NCBI RefSeq assembly: GCF_002884445.1
Contig: NZ_KZ614144.1
Span: forward strand, 661,272-725,271
Length of the DNA: 64,000 nucleotides
Reading direction: 5' to 3'
From: Paenibacillus castaneae
GTDB lineage: Bacteria > Bacillota > Bacilli > Paenibacillales > Paenibacillaceae
Under the pieces are notes generated by a model, which did not search any database, was not told the DNA's origin, and worked only from the letters and a program-made list of their open reading frames with translations. Position numbers and translations under genes: made by a program. This document shows positions 26,664 through 33,950 of this stretch, piece by piece (the stretch's first letter is position 1; the number at the start of each line of letters is the position of its first letter).

Positions 26664-28430
26664 ATGACAACAAAGGCATATATTAAAGACTATCCCAGGC
26701 CGCAATTCGTACGCGATAATTGGCTCTCCTTAAACGGCGAATGGAGCTTCCGTTTCGATGACCATAGCGTGGGGGAGAAAGAGAAGTGGCACGAGAAATT
26801 CGAAGAGACGCACAAAATCAACGTGCCCTTTACATATGAAACCAAAGCGAGCGGAATTGGAGTCGAAGAATTCCATCCGCAAGTATGGTACAACAAAGCT
26901 GTCTATATCCCGAAGGAAGTCGAAGGGAAAAGGGTCATCCTTCATTTCCAAGCGGTGGATTACGAAGCTAAGGTGTGGGTGAATGGAACGTTAGCAGGCC
27001 AGCACAAGGGCGGCTATGCGGCTTTTTCGTTTGATATTACCCCGTATCTCGCATTCGGAGCTGATAATCAAATCACGGTGAAGGCTGAAGACAGCAATAG
27101 CTGCTATCAGCCCCGTGGCAAGCAGCGCTGGACCGAGAACAATTTCGAATGCTTCTATGTTCAGACGACAGGGATCTGGCAGACGGTATGGATGGAATAC
27201 GTGGAGGAACAACGTCTTGACGCGGTTAAAATCACACCGGATTTCGACCGTTCCATCGTCCGTTTCGACTATGAGGTTCAAGGGGTAGAGGAAGCCGGAG
27301 CCGGTGACTTAAGGCTGGAAGCTATCGTTATGTTCAAAGGCAAGCTTGTGAAACGGGTTAGTCTAGCGATCGACCGCCCTTGCCTAACCGTCGAGGTTGA
27401 TCTGCTGCATGAGGCAAACGGGCCATGGAAAAGAAGCTTCTGGTCGCCGCAGCATCCGAACTTATACGACGTGGAATTTGTGCTGTATGCGAAGGATCAG
27501 GTCGTAGACAGGGTGTTCTCCTATTTTGGCATGCGGAAAATTTCCATTAAGAACGGAAAGGTGCTGCTGAACAATGTGCCCATCTACCAGCGAATGATTC
27601 TGGATCAGGGCTATTGGACAGAAAGCCATTTGACGCCACCAAGCGAGGAAGCTTTAATAGAAGATATCGATCATATTCTAGCGATGGGCTATAACGGTGT
27701 TCGTAAGCATATGAAGATCGAGGATGCTCGTTTTCTCTATTGGTGCGACGTGAAAGGTCTGCTTGTGTGGTCCGAGATGGCGGCCACCTTCGAGTTTCAT
27801 GACCGGGCGGTCGATGCGTTCACAAAGGAATGGCTGGAAATTGTGAGGCAGCAATATAACCATCCAAGTATTATTACTTGGGTACCATTTAACGAATCAT
27901 GGGGCGTCCCGTTAATTCTGCGCGATAAACGGCAGCAGAAGTTTACCGAGGGCATCTATCATCTGACTAAAGCAATCGATCCTTACCGTCCGGTCATTAC
28001 GAACGATGGCTGGGAGCATACGGTGTCCGACATTCTAACTCTTCATGACTATGTCGCTACAGGTGACGGCTTCCTGAAGCGTTATGCCGACAAGGAAGCG
28101 ATCTTGGCCAATGAAACGACTTGCAATCAATGGAAGTACGCATTAGCCGAAGGGTGCGAATACCAAGGTCAGCCGATCATCATCAGTGAATTCGGAGGTA
28201 TCGCGTTCCAGTCGGACAAAGGCTGGGGCTACGGAGATCAAGTGGTTTCGGAAGAGGAATTCATTGAGCGTTTCCGCGGCATCACCCAAGCGATTAAGGA
28301 CGTTAAGTATATAAGTGGATACTGCTATACGCAGCTTACCGACGTCCAGCAGGAAATTAACGGGCTTCTCACTGAAGAACGCAAGCCGAAAATTCCATTG
28401 GCCACAATCAAAGCTATTAATTTAGCCTGA
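26664..28430 (+). CDS. GH2-family glycoside hydrolase
   Basis: The 588-residue protein shows the GH2 order: sugar-binding jelly roll (about 20-185), immunoglobulin-like domain (about 190-290) and TIM barrel (about 295-588). The acid/base is E411 in VPFNESWG and the nucleophile E509 in IISEFGGIAF. It has no signal peptide, so it is cytoplasmic. GH2 includes beta-galactosidases, beta-glucuronidases and others; the arabinoxylan setting suggests removal of a side-chain sugar, but the specificity cannot be read from the sequence. It follows the GH51 gene by 10 bp. Confidence 0.88.
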   Translation: MTTKAYIKDYPRPQFVRDNWLSLNGEWSFRFDDHSVGEKEKWHEKFEETHKINVPFTYETKASGIGVEEFHPQVWYNKAVYIPKEVEGKRVILHFQAVDYEAKVWVNGTLAGQHKGGYAAFSFDITPYLAFGADNQITVKAEDSNSCYQPRGKQRWTENNFECFYVQTTGIWQTVWMEYVEEQRLDAVKITPDFDRSIVRFDYEVQGVEEAGAGDLRLEAIVMFKGKLVKRVSLAIDRPCLTVEVDLLHEANGPWKRSFWSPQHPNLYDVEFVLYAKDQVVDRVFSYFGMRKISIKNGKVLLNNVPIYQRMILDQGYWTESHLTPPSEEALIEDIDHILAMGYNGVRKHMKIEDARFLYWCDVKGLLVWSEMAATFEFHDRAVDAFTKEWLEIVRQQYNHPSIITWVPFNESWGVPLILRDKRQQKFTEGIYHLTKAIDPYRPVITNDGWEHTVSDILTLHDYVATGDGFLKRYADKEAILANETTCNQWKYALAEGCEYQGQPIIISEFGGIAFQSDKGWGYGDQVVSEEEFIERFRGITQAIKDVKYISGYCYTQLTDVQQEINGLLTEERKPKIPLATIKAINLA

Positions 28431-28517
28431 ATGAACTTATGAAGTTCTGTCATTATCAAATATCTCTTCTTTTAATATAGAAACCGATGCTTACTTGCAG
28501 CAGTCAGTTAAATCGTA

Positions 28518-28560
28518 GAGAAACCTGAGTCTTTTTGAGGACATCAGGTTTCTCTTTTTT
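28518..28560 (+). terminator. Rho-independent terminator of the xylan-use operon
   Basis: GAGAAACCTGA (28518-28528) and TCAGGTTTCTC (28544-28554) form an 11-bp stem followed by six T. It ends the operon that begins at 21104. Confidence 0.9.
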
Positions 28561-28649
28561 AGGAGACGTGTTAGCCTTTACTCATGCCTTTAAAAGCTAC
28601 GCAGATGGCTATATTAAATATCCTTATGTAATGAAGGGGGAAGAAGGAT

Positions 28650-29528
28650 TTGAAAATATGGAACGACGAAGGAGGAAACCGGAAGGGAGATATGCTTCTC
28701 CAATTCCAGGTTATCACCGATACGCACGTGAAGGCCGACCCTGAACATGTGTACAACCGTAATTTGGCAAGGGCGCTGGAAGATATTAAACGGCAAGCAC
28801 CGGACAGCAACGGTATTATGCTTGCAGGTGATATTACTGACCACGGGCATGCGGAGGAATACGCGGAGTTTCTCAGAATATGGAGGGAGAATGGAGCGGG
28901 ATTGCCGGACAGTTATTTCGCATCCGGCAATCATGATGTCGGTTTGGGTCATTGGCCTTCGCGTTTGGGAGCTTTTTTGGATGCCACGGAGATGAGAGGA
29001 CCCTATCATGATCACTGGGTGAATGGGTATCACTTTATCTTTCTCGGAACCGAAGAGGGGCTGGAGCTATTCGCATCCTTGTCAGAAGCCCAGCTGTCAT
29101 GGCTAGACGCCAAGCTAACCGAGAGGAAGGACGCGGCTCGCCCAGCCTTCGTTTTCCTGCATCAACCGCTCAAAAACACGGTCGCGGGATCTTACGAGTC
29201 GCAGCGATGGTACGGTGTTACTCAGGATAAAGCGCTCAAGGAAGTGTTGTCCAAACATCGGAACGCCATCCTGTTCAGCGGACATACTCACTGGGAGCTA
29301 GAGGCGTCGCATACGATGTTCGACGGGCAGGAACGACTACCAGCTATGTTTAATGCAGCATCTGTCGCTTACTTATGGACGGATGAAGACGAGCATAAAG
29401 AAGGGAGCCAGGGGCTGTTCATCGAAGTTTATGCAGATTGTGTTATCGTCAGGGGGCGAGATTTCGCTGCAGGCGAGTGGCTGGAGAATGCCCGGTTTGA
29501 ATGTGAAATCACTGAGCAACCTGAATAA
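28650..29528 (+). CDS. Calcineurin-like metallophosphoesterase
   Basis: The 292-residue protein has the five metal-site blocks of the family: ITDTHV (DxH), GDITDHG (GDxxD), SGNHDVG (GNHD), a histidine in FVFLHQPLKN and SGHTHWE (GHxH). It is most like the 3',5'-cyclic-nucleotide/DUF-type phosphodiesterases of Gram-positive bacteria. Substrate unknown. It has no signal peptide. The TTG at 28650 follows a GGGGGAAG; an ATG at 28692 just before the first motif is an alternative start. It stands after the operon terminator, so it is probably transcribed separately. Confidence 0.8.
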   Translation: MKIWNDEGGNRKGDMLLQFQVITDTHVKADPEHVYNRNLARALEDIKRQAPDSNGIMLAGDITDHGHAEEYAEFLRIWRENGAGLPDSYFASGNHDVGLGHWPSRLGAFLDATEMRGPYHDHWVNGYHFIFLGTEEGLELFASLSEAQLSWLDAKLTERKDAARPAFVFLHQPLKNTVAGSYESQRWYGVTQDKALKEVLSKHRNAILFSGHTHWELEASHTMFDGQERLPAMFNAASVAYLWTDEDEHKEGSQGLFIEVYADCVIVRGRDFAAGEWLENARFECEITEQPE

Positions 29529-29604
29529 TCGGAAACGTATTTAAGAGAACCTTCCATTCAACGATATTGGTTTATTAAGATTGAGCTATGCTGTCAGGTT
29601 AACC

Positions 29605-29684
29605 AGGGGATGTACATATGTGACTGGTGAAGCATGGAGACCCATGAGGAAGCACATAAGTTGGTGCCGTACGCCTGGGCAAAG
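29605..29684 (+). promoter_or_regulatory. ZTP (pfl motif) riboswitch aptamer
   Basis: The stretch has the conserved landmarks of the ZTP/ZMP-sensing pfl RNA in order: GTGACTGGTGA (29620-29630), an internal hairpin CATGG/CCATG (29633-29637 and 29642-29646), AGGAAGC (29647-29653), closing arms ATGTG/CACAT (29618-29622 and 29653-29657), then the 3' signature CCGTACGCCTGGGCA (29667-29681). An intrinsic terminator follows at once. Family members turn on purine or folate genes when ZTP signals folate shortage. Here the next gene is a BlaI repressor with its own promoter, an unusual partner. Identified by eye, not by covariance model. Confidence 0.8.
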
Positions 29685-29712
29685 GTAAGGGGAATTTCCC
29701 CTTACCTTTTTA
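29681..29712 (+). terminator. Riboswitch-linked rho-independent terminator
   Basis: AAAGGTAAGGGG (29681-29692) pairs with CCCCTTACCTTT (29698-29709) and is followed by more T. It starts directly at the 3' edge of the ZTP aptamer, the normal place for the expression platform. It would block read-through into the BlaI operon unless the aptamer is occupied. Confidence 0.85.
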
Positions 29713-29746
29713 TGTTTACTCGAGAGGAGCAAGATCAACCATCTTA

Positions 29747-29801
29747 TTGACTATTGTGGTTTATAGTTATAAACTAAGCTCGTAGGTTTATAATCATAAA
29801 C
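29747..29801 (+). promoter_or_regulatory. Promoter with two BlaI-type operators
   Basis: A -35 TTGACT (29747-29752) and a -10 TAAACT (29770-29775) are spaced by 17 bp. Operator 1, GTTTATAGTTATAAAC (29759-29774), fills the space between and reaches the -10. Operator 2, GTTTATAATCATAAAC (29786-29801), covers the expected start of transcription. Both are near-perfect dyads with centres 27 bp apart, as expected for a self-repressing BlaI/MecI-family regulator. Confidence 0.8.
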
Positions 29802-29818
29802 CTGATAGGAGGGTTATT

Positions 29819-30181
29819 ATGAATAATTTGAAGCTATGTGAAAGTGATTATCGCTTTATGCTTGTAGTGTGGGAAAACGAGCCGGTGGCGTCGGGGAGGC
29901 TGGTAACCTTATGTTCAGAGAAGCTCGGCTGGAAGAAGCCCACCACCTATACAGTGCTTCGGAAAATGTGTGAAAAAGGACTGCTTAAAAATGAGGATAC
30001 GATTGTAAGCTCTATTATTCCAAAGGAGCAGATCCAAGCGTATGAGAGCGAGCATTTTATTGAGCGGACCTTCGAGGGCTCGCTGCCCCAGTTTCTCGTT
30101 TCTTTTTTCGGAAATAAAGCACTCTCCAATAAGGAAGCTGATGAACTAAAGCGTTTGATTGACGCGCATAAGGAGGGGTGA
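29819..30181 (+). CDS. blaI: BlaI/MecI-family transcriptional repressor
   Basis: The 120-residue protein has the penicillinase-repressor winged helix (LCESDYRFMLVVWENEPVAS, then KKPTTYTVLRKMCEKGLL) and a short dimerisation tail. Such repressors are inactivated by a cognate M56 membrane protease, encoded 2 bp downstream. The strong AGGAGGG at 29807-29813 fixes the ATG. Two operator copies in its own promoter suggest autoregulation. The controlled function is not a recognisable beta-lactamase: none is present in the window. Confidence 0.9.
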   Translation: MNNLKLCESDYRFMLVVWENEPVASGRLVTLCSEKLGWKKPTTYTVLRKMCEKGLLKNEDTIVSSIIPKEQIQAYESEHFIERTFEGSLPQFLVSFFGNKALSNKEADELKRLIDAHKEG

Positions 30182-30183
30182 GT

Positions 30184-32139
30184 ATGGATACGTTGTTTTT
30201 GAAAATACTCAATATGACCCTCACAGCGGCTTATGTGATCGTAGCGGTGCTTCTCATTCGTCTGCTGCTGAAAAGGGCACCGAAGAAGTATTCCTATTTG
30301 TTGTGGGCTATTGTTCTGTTCCGCCTTGTCTGTCCGGTATCCATTTCCTCTGAGCTCAGCCTCTTTAATGCTCCTCCCTTTGATATGACCGCAGCGCAAA
30401 AGAGCGGCCAAGCTTCGCTGAGCTATGTCCCTGCGGATATTGGCTATATGGAGAATCCGGGGATGACGGTGGGCATACCGACCATGAATGTGATGATAAG
30501 CGACACCCTTCCTTCGGCTGATCAGGCCGCTAGCGCGAATCCTCTGCAAATATGGATACAGATCGGCACAGTTTTGTGGTTCTCAGGTAGCCTTGCGTTG
30601 CTTATTTACGGCATGGTGTCCTATTTCCACTTGAAACGCCGCATGGTCACAGCAATCCGTCTAGATAACCATATATTTGAGTCTGACATCATTCGGTCGC
30701 CATTTATTCTTGGCTTTATCAATCCGCGAATTTACATACCCTTTGGACTTCGGGAGCAGGAACGCGTCTACATCCTGAAGCATGAAGCCTACCATTTAAA
30801 AAGGAAAGATCACCTAATCAAGCCGCTCGCATTTGTTATACTTGCCTTTCACTGGTTTAATCCGCTTGTTTGGCTTGCCTTCGCATTGATGGCCAAAGAC
30901 ATGGAGATGAGCTGCGATGAAAAGGTTCTGTCGGAGACCGGTTCAGGCATCGCGAAGGAATATTGCACGTCACTGCTCTCCTTTGCGACAAACCGCCGTT
31001 TACCGTCTGCAAGCCCGCTAGCCTTCGGAGAGACGGGCATCCGGGAGCGCGTTAAAAATATACTACGCTTTAGGGCGCCCAAAAAACGGGTTATCGCCTT
31101 CTCCGCCGGTGCCTGTATAATAGCTGTTGCCGTCTGTGCTACGAATCCAATTGTGAACGGAACCTTGAAAGAGACTGGAGAACCGTACGGCAGCTATCGC
31201 TTTGAGAAGCAGGTGTATATGAATCCACTGAGCTCGTTTATGCCTTTTGAAGGGTTTAAGGAATACTATACACTCACCGAAGACTCGCTTACCATAACCA
31301 ACGAAGCCGGCAATCAACAGAAATTGAAGGCTGCTTATGAACGGAAAGCTTTAGATGAGCAGGAGTTTAAAGACAGCTTTATGCTGCCCAGCATTAATGT
31401 TCCCAATATTTCCGGGTATAAGGAGCGATATGAGTACGTACTGACTGATTCAGCCGTTGATCCTCAATATCGTCTTTTTCTGCTGGATGATGAGCTATGG
31501 TTGGCGAAAATACACAAGGATACCGTCAATACTTTAAAGAGTGAATATATGTGGAGCATTTATAAAATTTCGAAGCTTGACGATGAAATATCAGGGATTG
31601 AAGCTATAGCGGGAACTCAGGATGGTGTCGAGGCTTTTTTAGCTTTGCAAAAGGATTTTAATTCAGGCTATGACGCAGACAAGTGCTATAACATCACACC
31701 TGAATCTATTAAAGAAAACTCTGATTATAGCATTTTCAAATATGACAAATCTTCCGCATCATTTTTGCTATATAAGGGAGAAGTCTATCCGCTCGGAGAG
31801 TGGTTCGGCGGCCTTGGCTTAACAAGCATGGCTCTAGCAGATATGGACAATGACGGGGAATCGGAATTGTATTTTACTTATTCATGGGGTTCCGGCCTTC
31901 ATCGCTCTCATGCGGCTTATTACAGTCCAGCAACCAAAGAAATTAAAACCTTAGCGTACACACATTTAAATGCGGATATGACACTAGTGAATAACCGAGA
32001 CGGCAGCCTGACCCTTTTTGGGGCAGCCATATCAAACATGGTGGACTTTGCTCATTTCAACACGGAGGGAACCGATTTTATATCGGATATTGTTTATGCA
32101 AATGGGCAGATCTTATTAAACGCTGTAGCTAATGAGTGA
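30184..32139 (+). CDS. BlaR1-like M56 membrane metalloprotease with an unusual C-terminal sensor region
   Basis: The 651-residue protein has four predicted membrane helices in the first 330 residues and the M56 zinc site HEAYH (200-204) with a downstream glutamate in MEMSCDEKVL. It should cleave the BlaI-type repressor encoded upstream. The C-terminal 300 residues do not show the SxxK penicillin-binding motif of BlaR1/MecR1. They contain instead a region with ALADMDNDGESELYFTY, like a calcium-binding FG-GAP/VCBS repeat. The stimulus is therefore probably not a beta-lactam. The ATG follows GGAGGGG at the end of the repressor gene. Confidence 0.85.
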   Translation: MDTLFLKILNMTLTAAYVIVAVLLIRLLLKRAPKKYSYLLWAIVLFRLVCPVSISSELSLFNAPPFDMTAAQKSGQASLSYVPADIGYMENPGMTVGIPTMNVMISDTLPSADQAASANPLQIWIQIGTVLWFSGSLALLIYGMVSYFHLKRRMVTAIRLDNHIFESDIIRSPFILGFINPRIYIPFGLREQERVYILKHEAYHLKRKDHLIKPLAFVILAFHWFNPLVWLAFALMAKDMEMSCDEKVLSETGSGIAKEYCTSLLSFATNRRLPSASPLAFGETGIRERVKNILRFRAPKKRVIAFSAGACIIAVAVCATNPIVNGTLKETGEPYGSYRFEKQVYMNPLSSFMPFEGFKEYYTLTEDSLTITNEAGNQQKLKAAYERKALDEQEFKDSFMLPSINVPNISGYKERYEYVLTDSAVDPQYRLFLLDDELWLAKIHKDTVNTLKSEYMWSIYKISKLDDEISGIEAIAGTQDGVEAFLALQKDFNSGYDADKCYNITPESIKENSDYSIFKYDKSSASFLLYKGEVYPLGEWFGGLGLTSMALADMDNDGESELYFTYSWGSGLHRSHAAYYSPATKEIKTLAYTHLNADMTLVNNRDGSLTLFGAAISNMVDFAHFNTEGTDFISDIVYANGQILLNAVANE

Positions 32140-32150
32140 AGGCGGCGATT

Positions 32151-32276
32151 TTGATTAATAAGACTATTGGATTGTTGATAATAATAGGATCAATATTAGC
32201 AATGACAATGCAAAAAAGATCCATTTGGATATATATTACTGCCAACTTTGTTGTATCCACAATCCTTCATAGTTAA
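32151..32276 (+). CDS. Putative 41-residue membrane protein
   Basis: A TTG at 32151, 11 bp after the M56 gene stop, opens a 41-codon frame that ends at TAA 32274. The product has two hydrophobic stretches (TIGLLIIIGSILAM and IWIYITANFVVSTIL) separated by QKRS, fitting a small two-helix membrane protein. A purine-rich AAGGCGGCGA precedes the TTG but is a weak ribosome site. It may be the last gene of the BlaI-M56 operon. I do not recognise a family. Confidence 0.35.
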   Translation: MINKTIGLLIIIGSILAMTMQKRSIWIYITANFVVSTILHS

Positions 32277-32370
32277 AATTACAAGAATGATTCCATGCAT
32301 GTCGTACTATATTAAATATGGTATCTATTGTAAGACGGAAAACAAAGTATTGAAGGGGAGAGGGATAGCG

Positions 32371-33126
32371 ATGTGGAATCGTAAAGAATTGAAACGAAAA
32401 GCCAAGGAGGTGCTGCGAACATCGTATTGGAAGGCATTTTTGGTGAGTATTATATTGGCATTTGTCGGTGGAGGAGGCAGTCCTCCGACCTTTAACTTTG
32501 GATCATCCGGTTTCTCAGGTACTTCCGGATCCTCCGGAGCGGATGTGGATTGGGGAATCCTCGCGCCTTTTCTTGCTATTGCGATAATCGTCATTATTGT
32601 TATCTTTTTGTTTGCACTTGCGTTTCGTATCTTTCTCTGTTTTCCACTTGAGGTCGGTTCGATGCGCTACTTCAAGCAAGCTTCGGAACATGAGGCGGAT
32701 CTAAACCAATTAGGCTACGCTTTTAACAAACACAGATATTTGGATATCGTGAAATCGATGTTGTGGAGAGCTTTTCTGAATTTCTTATGGTTTTTGCTTC
32801 TCATCATCCCTGGAATCGTAAAATCCTACGCATACAGCATGGTACCGTTTATTTTGGCGGACAACCCCAATATTGGGTATAGGCGCGCGGTGGCTTTAAG
32901 TAAGCAAATGACAAGGGGACACAAATTTCGCATATTCGTTCTTGATCTAAGCTTTCTCGGCTGGATCCTTCTCGGCATGTTGGTATTCTTCGTCGGTGTC
33001 CTGTTTGTGATGCCGTATATTAATGCCACGAAGGCGGAGCTTTACCTAACATTACGCCAAGATGCGTTGAAGGACGGTCTTACAACAGAAGAAGAGCTGA
33101 GGATGAATCAGACACCTGTCATTTAA
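32371..33126 (+). CDS. DUF975 family membrane protein
   Basis: The 251-residue protein begins MWNRKELKRKAKEVLRTSYW, the conserved DUF975 start, and has five or six membrane helices, including SMLWRAFLNFLWFLLLIIPG and the family's ADNPNIGYRRAVALSK segment. DUF975 proteins are integral membrane proteins of unknown function in Firmicutes. ATG 32371 follows GGGGAGAGGG; the frame is open further upstream to 32248 but that part looks non-coding. A Gly/Ser-rich loop (GFSGTSGSSGA) after the first helix is unusual. Confidence 0.85.
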   Translation: MWNRKELKRKAKEVLRTSYWKAFLVSIILAFVGGGGSPPTFNFGSSGFSGTSGSSGADVDWGILAPFLAIAIIVIIVIFLFALAFRIFLCFPLEVGSMRYFKQASEHEADLNQLGYAFNKHRYLDIVKSMLWRAFLNFLWFLLLIIPGIVKSYAYSMVPFILADNPNIGYRRAVALSKQMTRGHKFRIFVLDLSFLGWILLGMLVFFVGVLFVMPYINATKAELYLTLRQDALKDGLTTEEELRMNQTPVI

Positions 33127-33208
33127 ATTAGAAATAGATGATCGTCCACCGAATGTTTTTGCCCAATACTCGCTCTCTGAAAATACTTTCAGTTGTTTAT
33201 TAAGAAAT

Positions 33209-33254
33209 GCCGCTTGTCTCTGCCTGTTACGGCGTAGATGAGCGGCTTTTTTTT
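33209..33254 (+). terminator. Rho-independent terminator after the DUF975 gene
   Basis: GCCGCT (33209-33214) pairs with AGCGGC (33241-33246), with an inner GCC/GGC stem, followed by eight T. Confidence 0.85.
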
Positions 33255-33410
33255 CGTAGTTGCTTAAAGCTCGCAGCCGAGTATCGGCAGATTGATAGGC
33301 GATTGAAATGATAGTATCTCGCTAATAGTGCATCATCACACAAAAAATGAAATATATGTTATAATTTTTTTGATTTGATGAGAGTAGGTGCTAGAGAAGG
33401 CGGGGAAGTT

Positions 33411-33950
33411 ATGATAGTGTGGTTTCGACATTTGCCAGAGATGAGTATGGATGTGTCAGAATGGAAACCATTCATCCAAAATAATTGGTTTAGAAAGCAT
33501 TATATGAAGTTTGTTTATCTATTGATGATTATATTTTTTCTAGCACCCTTTTGGCTTGGGGCCGAGTTCACTCCTATTACGAAGTTCCCTCTTATCTTAA
33601 TTATCGCTTCTGTTTTTATCACACATGAAATCCTTCACATTCTTGTTATAAACACTAAAGGTGATATTAGCCTAACATTCAGAGGCATATTTTTTTGGCT
33701 TAATACCAATGCAACTCTATCCAAGAAGAGATTTTGGGTCTTTATGAGTTTGCCCTATATCGGACTATCGGTAATGCCAGCTATTACTTCGTTATTTGTA
33801 TCAGGTAATATGAAATCACTCCTTTTATTTATTGGTTGGATAAATGTAATCATTTCTTCCTCCGATATTATTAATTCATTTTTAATCCTAATTAAACCAA
33901 ACAATTCTGTATTTTGCAGATGTTATTACCGGGGGGAGGACATTACTTGA
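33411..33950 (+). CDS. DUF3267 membrane zinc-peptidase-like protein
   Basis: The 179-residue protein has four hydrophobic helices and the HEXXH-like motif THEILHILV (about residue 77), which places it in DUF3267, a group of putative membrane zincins. ATG 33411 follows GGGGAAG; the frame is also open from TTG 33375. Its TGA overlaps the TTG start of an ABC exporter (TTGA at 33947-33950), so the two proteins are probably made together. A role in processing or handling an exported peptide is an inference from that coupling. Confidence 0.75.
   Translation: MIVWFRHLPEMSMDVSEWKPFIQNNWFRKHYMKFVYLLMIIFFLAPFWLGAEFTPITKFPLILIIASVFITHEILHILVINTKGDISLTFRGIFFWLNTNATLSKKRFWVFMSLPYIGLSVMPAITSLFVSGNMKSLLLFIGWINVIISSSDIINSFLILIKPNNSVFCRCYYRGEDIT

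Noticed and set aside
30184..32139. Calling the BlaI/M56 pair a beta-lactam resistance system
   Set aside because: No beta-lactamase or penicillin-binding sensor motif is present in the window.
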